The position numbers and the translations under genes were made by a program. A stretch of 64,000 nt of DNA from Clostridiales bacterium oral taxon 876 str. F0540 (GTDB lineage: Bacteria; Bacillota; Clostridia; Clostridiales; Clostridiaceae). The stretch is from the NCBI GenBank assembly GCA_000466585.1, contig KE993499.1, positions 70,352 to 134,351 on the forward strand, in the 5' to 3' direction. Below the pieces are notes generated by a model, which ran no database searches, had not been told where the DNA came from, and saw only the letters and a program-made list of their open reading frames with translations. Of this stretch, positions 36,052-43,992 are shown piece by piece; the first letter of the stretch is position 1; each line of letters begins with the position of its first letter.

Positions 36052-36066
36052 GTTGATATTACTCCT

Positions 36067-36261
36067 TTATTTATTATGTTTAGGATTTCTCGCCCAATAT
36101 CCGGAAAAAGTATTTATACTGGAATCACCGTCTCCATCTCTCCAGGATGCTTTAACGAATGTGCCATCCCTTTTTATGTAAGACCTTACATAGTGACTTT
36201 TTACATGATGTGTACTTGGAGTATAAAATGCCGGTTTTTTATTGTTATTAATATTAGCCAT
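36067..36261 (-). CDS. 64-residue basic protein heading the dynamin operon
   Basis: 64 residues, rich in His, Tyr, Lys and Arg. The segment VKSHYVRSYIKRDGTFVKASWRDGD resembles the short VRGYYRKDGTYVxxHxR motif found as a small domain in many bacterial proteins of unknown role; I do not know a named function. An RBS (AGGAGG) stands seven bases before the ATG, and the next gene starts 15 bases after the stop. An extended -10 promoter lies 45 bases upstream. As first gene of the dynamin operon it may be an adaptor; that is inference. Confidence 0.6.
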   Translation of the reverse strand: MANINNNKKPAFYTPSTHHVKSHYVRSYIKRDGTFVKASWRDGDGDSSINTFSGYWARNPKHNK

Positions 36262-36305
36262 ATTGATCCTCCTGTAGCAATTTTAGTTAATAGTATATTA
36301 TTATA

Positions 36306-36311
36306 ATTATA
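36306..36311 (-). promoter_or_regulatory. Extended -10 promoter of the dynamin operon
   Basis: On the minus strand TGCTATAAT, an extended -10 element, 45 bases before the first gene. The -35 is weak, as usual with a TGn extension. No other promoter is obvious inside the six-gene unit. Confidence 0.5.
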
Positions 36312-36379
36312 GCATTTTTTCCTTCTCTAAAGAATATTTAATATTGGATTTGTAACAAACTTATAACATCAATAGTTAT

Positions 36380-36404
36380 AAAAAAAGCAGACTTTTCAGT
36401 CCGC
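36380..36404 (-). terminator. Terminator after the LysM gene
   Basis: On the minus strand stem GCGGACT / AGTCTGC (one G-T pair) with a GAAA loop, then TTTTTTT. Confidence 0.85.
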
Positions 36405-36414
36405 CTTCTAATTC

Positions 36415-37488
36415 TTATTGTCCGTTTGCTTTTAAAATATTTGCTTGATGTACCGGATCTATAATTGGGTCAGCATGTCCAGTTGAATTATAGAAATAAA
36501 GGTCGCAGTGTCCACTCATTCCATTTGTTGTGCTGTCTGTAGTGCTGTGTGGCATACCTGTCAAGCTTACTGCCATTTGATAGTTTACCCCGCCTTTTGC
36601 AAAGTATAAAACCATTGGTCTCTTGTGAGAATTTGCCCAGGACCAATCTCCATATATTGATTGCATAATATTTGTATCATTTTGAGTCATAGTAACTATA
36701 TCGCTGTGATTTGAACCTCCATAGTACCTGATATTAAAGGTTTTTCCAGTAGCTAAATCCTTAAGAGTTCCTGTAGTTCCAACTGTCCATAATCTCATTG
36801 CATTTTCCCAAGTGTATATATCGCCATAATTGTTATTTACCCTTGCTTTCATCATTGCAATTCCGACAGGTTTAACAATTTCCTTTGAATTTACCGGTAT
36901 TGTTAATGTTTGATTTGGCATTACATAATCTACAACAAGCATATTGGTTTTCATTATCGCATCTACGCTTGTCTTATATTTCTGTGCCAATGCCCAAAGT
37001 GTATCTCCGGATACCACTTTATAGTTAACAGTCTCGATTACGGGTGTCGGAGCAGGAGCTGGCATAGGAGTTGGTGCAGGAGCTGGCACAGGTGTTACAG
37101 ATGGAGCAGGTACAGTTACAGGAGTTCCTGCAATTTTTAATACTTGTCCAACTTTGATAACTGATGAAGTTAAATTATTAAGCTTCATTAAATTATCAAC
37201 AGTTGTTCCATATTTTCTTGAAATAATCCACAAAGTATCCCCTGCTTGAACTACATGAATAGGAGCTACCTTCAAGGTTTGTCCAACATAAATTGCATCT
37301 GAAGTCATACTATTCCAAAGCTTTAAGTCAGAAATAGATACATTAAAATTTCGTGAAATTTTCCAAAGTGAATCTCCAGCAATAACGTTGTAGGTTGTTG
37401 CAGCTTCTGCAGCATGTGTTATTGATGGTATAAAGGTTCCCCCTAGAATACCAGCTGAAATCAGAATAGACAGAAGTTTCTTTTTCAT
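36415..37488 (-). CDS. Exported LysM protein with clostridial C-terminal domain
   Basis: 357 residues. Cleavable signal peptide (about 1-27, ending THAAEA). Three LysM domains (YNVIAGDSLWKISRNF, HVVQAGDTLWIISRKY, YKVVSGDTLWALAQKY) with a Pro/Ala/Thr-rich linker before the third. The C-terminal 155 residues form a domain with YYGGSNHSDIV, W-rich region, SLTGMPHSTTD and GMSGHCDLYFYNSTGH...DPVHQ; conserved His, Cys and Asp look like catalytic or metal residues. LysM domains bind peptidoglycan, so it acts in the cell wall or spore coat. The enzyme activity of the last domain is not known to me. Confidence 0.85.
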   Translation of the reverse strand: MKKKLLSILISAGILGGTFIPSITHAAEAATTYNVIAGDSLWKISRNFNVSISDLKLWNSMTSDAIYVGQTLKVAPIHVVQAGDTLWIISRKYGTTVDNLMKLNNLTSSVIKVGQVLKIAGTPVTVPAPSVTPVPAPAPTPMPAPAPTPVIETVNYKVVSGDTLWALAQKYKTSVDAIMKTNMLVVDYVMPNQTLTIPVNSKEIVKPVGIAMMKARVNNNYGDIYTWENAMRLWTVGTTGTLKDLATGKTFNIRYYGGSNHSDIVTMTQNDTNIMQSIYGDWSWANSHKRPMVLYFAKGGVNYQMAVSLTGMPHSTTDSTTNGMSGHCDLYFYNSTGHADPIIDPVHQANILKANGQ

Positions 37489-37584
37489 AGAACGCCTCCT
37501 ACTTATTTCGACATTTTTTGTACTTCCATTATAACCGATTTCATTGGCAAAATAACCAGGGGGTTAAAGCCTCCATTGCCTTTT

Positions 37585-38130
37585 TTATCCTATATACTCA
37601 TTGTTTTTAAATTCACCTATTTGGATTTCCCCATTTGAAAATATATACATTCCTTTTCCATCTCTAATGTCTTCCTTCCACTCTCCTATGTATTTATCAC
37701 CATCTGCCCATGTATGCATTCCGTAGCCATGTCTTAGATCACCCTTCCACTCTCCTACATAAGTGTCCCCATCATTCCAAGTATAGGTACCCTTTCCAGT
37801 CTTTTCACTGTTTTCCCAATGTCCCACATATACTTCTCCATCCGGCCAGGTATATACGCCATAACCATGCTTTTCATCATCTTTCCATTCACCTATATAC
37901 TTTTCTCCGTCAGTCCAGGTATGTGTTCCCTGCCCGTTCATTTTATCATTTTTCCACTGCCCGATATACTTGCTGCCGTCATTATAGAGGTAAGTTCCTT
38001 CCCCCTCCATTTTACCGTCTTTTTTTTCACCTATATAAGTTCCGCCGTGAACATGCTGGCTTTGAGTTTCTCTTACATTTTCTACTTTAAGGTTATTTAG
38101 CTTTGCATTGCTTATTTTTATATTTTTCAT
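37585..38130 (-). CDS. MORN-repeat protein
   Basis: 181 residues. After a short basic N-terminus come six full MORN repeats of 23 residues (YIGEWKDDEKHGYGVYTWPDGE type) and a partial seventh. There is no signal peptide and no fused enzyme domain. In eukaryotes MORN repeats mediate protein or lipid contacts; bacterial versions are mostly uncharacterised. It is a single-gene unit between the LysM gene and the efflux operon. It adds to the unusual density of repeat proteins around the dynamin genes. Confidence 0.9.
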   Translation of the reverse strand: MKNIKISNAKLNNLKVENVRETQSQHVHGGTYIGEKKDGKMEGEGTYLYNDGSKYIGQWKNDKMNGQGTHTWTDGEKYIGEWKDDEKHGYGVYTWPDGEVYVGHWENSEKTGKGTYTWNDGDTYVGEWKGDLRHGYGMHTWADGDKYIGEWKEDIRDGKGMYIFSNGEIQIGEFKNNEYIG

Positions 38131-38289
38131 TTTATAGTCTCCTTTTCTTTAAATTCATATAAATATTTCAACAGCTATAGTATAGTATTAACTATGCTTG
38201 GGTTGTTTTATTTAAGATTATACCATATAAAATAAAAATACCCATATGCAATCATAAAACTAACTGCTTACAGATATTCTTATAGCTAT

Positions 38290-40806
38290 TTATTCATATT
38301 TAACTGCCTCAATTATATTAAGCTTTGAAGATTTTAAAGCAGGAGCAACTGATGCTGCCATAGTTATACCTATTCCCAGTACAAAACACATGCCAAACAA
38401 GCTATAGGAATAATGCATATTTAAAGGAAGCTCCATGGCTTTCATTACAGATGGGACTATAACTGTGGTTATAAACCCTGCCCCTATCCCCATGATACCT
38501 CCTATAAGCCCAACTGACAGAGCCTCAATCAGTAGTATTTTTATATTTTGCCTTTTACTCATGCCTATAGAAGCAAGTACCGCAAAAGCACGTCTTCTTT
38601 CTATAAAGCTTATAATAAAGTTATTTATTACTCCAAACCCGCCTATTATGATTGAAACAAGAGGAAAGGCAGTAAGCTGCTTCATCATGCTTTCATTTGA
38701 TTTTGCGTTATCTTCTTCCATACGCTTTAGAGTATTAATCACATACCGTTTTCCTTTGAATTTATCGCTCAAGGTATTCTTAACAATATCACTATCTTTG
38801 CTGGTTTTTACAAAGATTTTATCATAATTTTTCACTTTAAAATCACTCTTCATATATTTTTCAGGAATAAAAGCATAATTGCCATTTTCCATTAGTGTAC
38901 TAAATACTGCCGCTACTTTATAGGCTCTATCTCCGTTTTCTGTTTTTAAAACTAAACTATCACCTGTTTTAACATTGAATCTTGATTTTAAAATAGATGT
39001 TATCATTATATTCCTGTCTGCATCAAAATCCTCAGGTATACTCTTGATACTATCAGGGAAATCAACATTAATAAAATCTTTAAACTTTCTTGAGTCAATA
39101 CTGTCTATAACCATTATCTTATTATTAGGTACATTATCAATGTTAACCTCAACGTCATATTTTGTTCTTATTGGGCCTACATCAGTAACTCCTTCTACAG
39201 TGCTTATCTTTCTTACATCCTCAGTATTTTCTGCAGTCATATCGACCCTTGGAAAAACAGCTACATCACAATTCCAAGCAGCATAAGCTTTTGAAACCTC
39301 CTTATTCATACTGAAGCTTACCACATTTATCATAAATAAGGCTGATATCCCTATGCTTAGCAGTGAAATATTATTCAAAAGGCTCTTATTATCCCTTAAA
39401 TTTTTAGCAGCAAGAATACCTTCATTCCCAAATATTACAGAATAAACTGAAGTAAATATCTTAACAAAAACAGTATTTATATACGGAATAATCATCACAA
39501 CAGAAACCACAGTACACAGCAAAGCAGATAAATTTATTATCATTGCGATAGTCTGGTTTTTTGGTGAATTCATAGGTCCAAGTAGGCTATATACCAGTAA
39601 TACAATTCCAAGTGCAAGCTTCCAATATTTTTTCTTTTTTGTACTTTCAACTTTATTAAGTACAATATCTTTTACAGGAACCCTAGATACTCTGACGATA
39701 GGAACAATTGCACTTATAAAAGATACAAGTACTCCAAACAAAAAAGCAGTAAATAAGGCCGAGGTCTTAAATTCCAAAGTTGGAGTTATATACTTTTTAT
39801 AAGGATTCATAAGTACTCCGACAACATAAAGTATACCTATGCCCAAAAAGTCCCCTATGATACTTCCGAGTACCCCATAAATAACACTTTCCGCTACAAG
39901 TACTATATTTGTCATTTTCTTTGTAGCTCCAATACTTCTAAAGGTTCCTATTACGGGCATTCTTTCCATTATAATAACCTTAAAAGCAGTATATATTATA
40001 AACATGCTCATAATAAGCACAATTGCAAGCATCATTGTAAAAGAAGTCTTAACCATTTTCAAGTCCTGGTCCAGTTCGTTTTCGTTAATAGATTCTTCAA
40101 CACTGTAATTTTTATATACCTCTTTCAAGTCCTTTATGAGGCTCTGCTTGTCATTTATATTCTTTGCCTTAACATATATAGCAGTAGCTTTTCCTTTTGC
40201 GGAATTGAATTCCTCAACGATACTCTTTGGTACTACAGCTATCATATCATTCTGTTCTGTTTTAAAGTAGGAGGTGCCTTTAGCTACACCTGCAACAGTA
40301 AATATCTGATTATTTTCTCCTATTTTAAGTTTGATTTTATCTCCTGCTTTAAGAAGATATTTGTCCGCCATCTTTTCACTTATGATAAGTTTATTTCCTT
40401 CAAAAGGCTTTATACTAAGCTCTTCTTTCAGGATAACAGGATTAATTTTTTCTAAATCTTCATATGCAATTCCTCTAAGTACTACATTTATACTCTCATC
40501 CTTATTTACAGCATAGCTGGCGCTTCCATTCAGCATTCCTATAACATAATCAGTTTTGTCTTGAAAGCTCCTTGCAGCATCAGGCCTTAAAAACTTAGAG
40601 GGTGACTTTTGATTAGCGCTTATAATTATATCTGAATTTCCTATAGAACTTCTGATCATCGTAATATAGGAGCTTTTATAGCTTTCAGAAATGCCATTTG
40701 AGGCAAAAAACAGAGCACAGGAAGCCGCTACAGATATAGTTATAAGCAAGGTTCTAAGCTTCTTTTCCTTTATATTTTTCAATATGAATTTTATTATTAT
40801 TCCCAA
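38290..40806 (-). CDS. ABC transporter permease, FtsX/MacB-like, two-domain
   Basis: About 838 residues with two FtsX-type permease halves: TM1, a large extracytoplasmic domain, then three membrane helices, repeated, with a four-helix join in the middle. The sequence closes with SSKLNIIEAVKYE, the usual FtsX-family end. It works with the ATPase and the lipoprotein adaptor encoded upstream to export a peptide, lipid or drug. The frame opens at TTG 40824; TTG 40806 has AAAGG ten bases before it and begins at GIIIKFILKNIKEKKLRT, the normal family start, so I prefer it. Confidence 0.85.
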   Translation of the reverse strand: MGIIIKFILKNIKEKKLRTLLITISVAASCALFFASNGISESYKSSYITMIRSSIGNSDIIISANQKSPSKFLRPDAARSFQDKTDYVIGMLNGSASYAVNKDESINVVLRGIAYEDLEKINPVILKEELSIKPFEGNKLIISEKMADKYLLKAGDKIKLKIGENNQIFTVAGVAKGTSYFKTEQNDMIAVVPKSIVEEFNSAKGKATAIYVKAKNINDKQSLIKDLKEVYKNYSVEESINENELDQDLKMVKTSFTMMLAIVLIMSMFIIYTAFKVIIMERMPVIGTFRSIGATKKMTNIVLVAESVIYGVLGSIIGDFLGIGILYVVGVLMNPYKKYITPTLEFKTSALFTAFLFGVLVSFISAIVPIVRVSRVPVKDIVLNKVESTKKKKYWKLALGIVLLVYSLLGPMNSPKNQTIAMIINLSALLCTVVSVVMIIPYINTVFVKIFTSVYSVIFGNEGILAAKNLRDNKSLLNNISLLSIGISALFMINVVSFSMNKEVSKAYAAWNCDVAVFPRVDMTAENTEDVRKISTVEGVTDVGPIRTKYDVEVNIDNVPNNKIMVIDSIDSRKFKDFINVDFPDSIKSIPEDFDADRNIMITSILKSRFNVKTGDSLVLKTENGDRAYKVAAVFSTLMENGNYAFIPEKYMKSDFKVKNYDKIFVKTSKDSDIVKNTLSDKFKGKRYVINTLKRMEEDNAKSNESMMKQLTAFPLVSIIIGGFGVINNFIISFIERRRAFAVLASIGMSKRQNIKILLIEALSVGLIGGIMGIGAGFITTVIVPSVMKAMELPLNMHYSYSLFGMCFVLGIGITMAASVAPALKSSKLNIIEAVKYE

Positions 40807-40833
40807 ACTATCATCGCCTTTCAAGCTGCAAGG

Positions 40834-41631
40834 CTAGTTCTTGCTTATTTCAACATCTACGCTGTAATCAGGCAGAAGCTTTGAACTTGCATCTACAGAA
40901 ATCTCAACTGGTATTGTTGTTTCCCCATTTTGTTTTACTGCCTTGCTTGGTATTTTTGTTACCTTTCCCGTAACCTTATTAGACTTGTCAAACTTAGGTA
41001 TAATAGTAACAGACTTTCCCTCTTGAACATCCTTAATAAATTCTTCATCCACATTGGCAACTACATAGATACTGTTTAAATCCATAAGGCTTAGTACCTT
41101 TTGCTGAGCAGTTATAACATCACCTCTGTTATAATTAACCTCGCTAATAACTGCATTATCCATATCGCAGATTATGCTGCCGCTGCTTATATAAGTTCTG
41201 TTAAGCTTTGCTTTAAGTCCATCAAGTTCTGCCTGCTCTGCTGATATCTTTAAGCTTTGTGCACTCTTTTGATTTGTTGTTATCATATCCTTTCTTAAAG
41301 TCCAATCTGCATCAATAGTCTTTTGTTTTTGTGTAACAAGGGTATTATAATCAGATAAATCTAGTTCAACCAATTTATCACCCTTTTTTACCTTCTGACC
41401 ATCTCTGACACTTATACTGGATGCTTTAGCCTGAGCTCCCATAGGCAGATCAATAACTATATTTTCAATATTAGAAACTTTAACAACTCCAGAGGTTTCA
41501 ACCACATTTTTAGCTTCCTTTGCCATTACAGGCTTGCTTTCCTTGCTTGTATTCTGTGCTTTTCCGCAGCCTGATGAAAATATCACAGCTCCTGCAAGCC
41601 CTAAAATTAAAATTAATTTATTCCTTTTCAT
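40834..41631 (-). CDS. Efflux adaptor lipoprotein (HlyD/MacA-like)
   Basis: 265 residues. Signal peptide with lipobox (FSSGCGKA). The body has the half-lipoyl motif (GVVKVSNIENIVIDLPMGAQAK ... VRDGQKVKKGDKLVEL), a short coiled coil, the second lipoyl half with MDNAVISEVNYNRGDVI, and a beta-barrel. It bridges substrate to the permease outside the membrane. It is short compared with MacA, as in many Gram-positive adaptors. Its ATG overlaps the ATPase stop by one base, and the permease gene follows. Confidence 0.88.
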   Translation of the reverse strand: MKRNKLILILGLAGAVIFSSGCGKAQNTSKESKPVMAKEAKNVVETSGVVKVSNIENIVIDLPMGAQAKASSISVRDGQKVKKGDKLVELDLSDYNTLVTQKQKTIDADWTLRKDMITTNQKSAQSLKISAEQAELDGLKAKLNRTYISSGSIICDMDNAVISEVNYNRGDVITAQQKVLSLMDLNSIYVVANVDEEFIKDVQEGKSVTIIPKFDKSNKVTGKVTKIPSKAVKQNGETTIPVEISVDASSKLLPDYSVDVEISKN

Positions 41632-42320
41632 TAATCTTCAACTACCTTTCCATCTTTAACATAAACAATTCTTTGTCCATATCCCGCAGCTTCTTTAGAA
41701 TGAGTAACCTGAACTATAGTTTTCTTTTTCTCTAAGTTAATTTTTCTAAGAAGCTCCATAACTTCTGTTCCGGTTTTGCTGTCAAGATTGCCTATAGGCT
41801 CGTCAGCTAAAATAACATCAGGATCACCTACAAGAGCTCTTGCAATAGCTACCCTTTGCTGCTGTCCTCCTGACAGCTCTCTTGGAGTATGCTTTCTTCT
41901 ATCGGCAAGTCCAACAACGTCCAAAATTTCTTCAAGTCTTTCCTTATAGCTTTTTAACTTTTTGCCGTCTAAAAGCAGAGGCAGCATTATATTCTCCTCC
42001 ACATCAAGATTAGGAATCAGATTATAAAACTGAAAAACAAAGCCTACATTTCTTCTTCTCATAATGCTCTGTTCTTTGTCCTTCATATAAGAAAGCTCTT
42101 TTCCTGCAATTTTTACACTCCCTGAAGTTGGCTTATCCAATCCGCCAAGAAGATATAAAAGAGTGCTTTTCCCTGACCCAGAAGGTCCCATTATAGATAC
42201 AAATTCTCCTTCTTTTATTTCAAGGTCAATATTTTTTAAAACCTCAACCTCTACTTCTCCAAGCTTAAAGGTCTTTACTAAAGCTTTGGCCTCAATGACA
42301 GCTTCATCTAATACCTCCAT
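41631..42320 (-). CDS. ABC transporter ATPase (MacB/LolD type)
   Basis: 229 residues. Walker A GPSGSGKST, Q-loop FVFQFYNLIPNLDVEENI, signature LSGGQQQRVAIARAL, Walker B VILADEPIGNLD (threonine of the usual DEPTGNLD is isoleucine) and H-loop QVTHS. First gene of the ATPase-adaptor-permease operon. The start region opens toward a divergent gene with a predicted agr-type box, so shared control is possible but no box-like site faces this gene. Confidence 0.92.
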   Translation of the reverse strand: MEVLDEAVIEAKALVKTFKLGEVEVEVLKNIDLEIKEGEFVSIMGPSGSGKSTLLYLLGGLDKPTSGSVKIAGKELSYMKDKEQSIMRRRNVGFVFQFYNLIPNLDVEENIMLPLLLDGKKLKSYKERLEEILDVVGLADRRKHTPRELSGGQQQRVAIARALVGDPDVILADEPIGNLDSKTGTEVMELLRKINLEKKKTIVQVTHSKEAAGYGQRIVYVKDGKVVED

Positions 42321-42445
42321 AAATCTACTTCCTTTCCAGCTACTATTGACTAATTTTTAACATATACAATTTTAGACGTATGTGTTCCACATTACCCCAC
42401 GGATAAAATTAGAAATATTTACTTAATAATACTTTTATTAATATT

Positions 42446-42511
42446 TTTACGACGAAAAAACAGCCCTTCACGGAATGTCTGTTTACTTGAGATAATTTTT
42501 CTTGTTATACT
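42446..42511 (+). promoter_or_regulatory. Direct-repeat box C and promoter of the SpoIIM-like gene
   Basis: TTTACGAC (core TACGAC 42448-42453) and TTCACGGA (core CACGGA 42469-42474) are 21 bp apart, two turns of the helix, with an A-rich then C/T-rich spacer. A -10 TATACT at 42506-42511 lies 37 bp after the second core. The same block is present at 50341-50367 and 53126-53152. The rest of 42321-42624 holds a small hairpin GCAAAA / TTTTGC at about 42547 and a possible six-codon frame before the gene, but no other gene. Confidence 0.65.
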
Positions 42512-42624
42512 AATCAATGTAATATTTTGTAAAATCCTATGCACTGCAAAAGAATTTTGCTAAAAAGGAGCTCTGAGGATTGATAATCCTTATGTGCTAA
42601 AAAGAACTACATGGGGGGACAAAC

Positions 42625-43236
42625 ATGAAAAAAATCGATTGGAATGAACTTAAGATCTTTTGGAGCAAAATTTATAAATACGTTATATTTAGTTTTATCT
42701 TGTATATCGTTATGGCTGTTGTGACTCATTTTATTTTTAAAAATTATCCTGAATATACTATTAAATATGTTGAAAAGCTAGCATCTAACAAATCAAATAC
42801 CAGAATTAATATATGTGATAATATATTTAATGATTTCTTTGATATATTTCTTACTAATATATTTGTATGCTTTATTGGTATAGTCATCGGTTTTATACCA
42901 TTCATATTTCCGTCTCTACTTCTACTCGCAAATAATGGTTTTATGTTAGGAATGATTACTGCATCAAAATCTATACAATCAAAAAATGTACTTCTACTTA
43001 TATTGTATGGATTTATCCCACATGGAATATTTGAAATTTCAGCAATAACATTATCAATCGGTATGGGCTCATATATATCTATGTCTTTAACTTACTCATT
43101 TATAAAGAAGAAACCCCGAGAAAGTTATAGAATACAAATAGTTCAAACATTTATATTTGTAATAATACCATTATTATTTGTTGCCGCTTTAATTGAAACT
43201 TTTGTTACTTCCAGATTAGTTTTACTAATTAAATGA
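42625..43236 (+). CDS. SpoIIM-like membrane protein (short form)
   Basis: 203 residues with about five membrane segments and the family motif LYGFIPHGIFEISAITLSIGMG. It matches the membrane half of SpoIIM-family proteins and is shorter than the one near 19 kb. GGGGGG lies before the ATG. The direct-repeat box about 150 bases upstream resembles those before agrD and the DUF5085-like gene, so control by the local LytTR regulator is likely. Agr signalling is known to affect sporulation in clostridia; whether this protein acts in sporulation is open. Confidence 0.75.
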   Translation: MKKIDWNELKIFWSKIYKYVIFSFILYIVMAVVTHFIFKNYPEYTIKYVEKLASNKSNTRINICDNIFNDFFDIFLTNIFVCFIGIVIGFIPFIFPSLLLLANNGFMLGMITASKSIQSKNVLLLILYGFIPHGIFEISAITLSIGMGSYISMSLTYSFIKKKPRESYRIQIVQTFIFVIIPLLFVAALIETFVTSRLVLLIK

Positions 43237-43992
43237 TAATTTTAATTCTCTAATATGACATTCGTGAAATAATACTCCCTATAAAAAGAGGAGCTAGCTT
43301 TATAACTAATAGTACAATAGTGTTAACAACAATACCACAACTTAAGCTGAATTTTATATATGAATAGTATCAATGACTCCCAAAATCTCTACCCCTCTAG
43401 GGGTTGTTGCTAAGCCATTTGATATAATTTGATATATTAACTCTAAAAACAATTTGTTATATATTTTAGACGGTATTCACGATATAACCTTAGAATTAAT
43501 ATACAAGTTCAAATTTGACCGACTCCTACCAAATGGCAATTTGATAATTCCTTTTGTAGTTTATTGCATTAATCGTATCACAATGCATCTTTGGTATTTA
43601 GATTATTTAATTCTTCCAACTAGATAACTAGTTAACTTGATTTCTATTTATCTATATTTCTATATAACTATTTATCTAGATGCTCGTGACTTGCTGAAGC
43701 AGGTTGTTCAATTAGAACAAGGAATCAAATTGGAACCAGTTTTCCTATACGCGCGTATACATACACATGTACAGGCTCATTCTTTCTTTTTTATTATTTT
43801 CTATTTACATAGCCTAAAACCTGTTATGTTTGTTCTAGATACAATACAAAAGTTCTAATGCATTAAGCATAATTAAAAAAAGTTAAAGCATCGACTGCTT
43901 CCAAAATTAATACTGAAGCTAAATAAAGAATACTACACAAAAATATTGCACAACCTAAAGCTATATATTCTGCCAGAAAGAAGGTATAGCAT
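43237..43992. other. 756-base region without a recognised gene
   Basis: Contains a small hairpin ACCCC-TCTA-GGGGT near 43390, a sequence AGCCATTTGATA near 43411 partly complementary to AAATGGC near 43533, and copy 2 of the 26-base repeat. An apparent 73-codon frame at 43637-43858 has no RBS and no recognisable family. No riboswitch or T-box signature was seen. It may be a remnant of lost DNA or a long leader of the aspartate decarboxylase gene. Confidence 0.5.
43841..43866 (+). repeat. 26-base repeat, copy 2
   Basis: Same sequence as 25721-25746 except for one base, in the same orientation, here 127 bases before the aspartate decarboxylase gene. No hairpin follows, unlike copy 1. Confidence 0.6.

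Noticed and set aside
42547..42605. Six-codon frame (TTG-ATA-ATC-CTT-ATG-TGC-TAA) with AAGGAG before the SpoIIM-like gene as a regulatory leader
   Set aside because: Too short and unsupported by any further structure; could be chance.
43258..43495. Single CGTGAA and TTCACGAT half-sites in the region after the SpoIIM-like gene
   Set aside because: Neither has a partner at 21-24 bp, so chance occurrence is more likely.
43637..43858. A 73-codon plus-strand frame in the region before the aspartate decarboxylase gene
   Set aside because: No RBS, odd composition and no recognised motif; kept only as part of the gene-free region.
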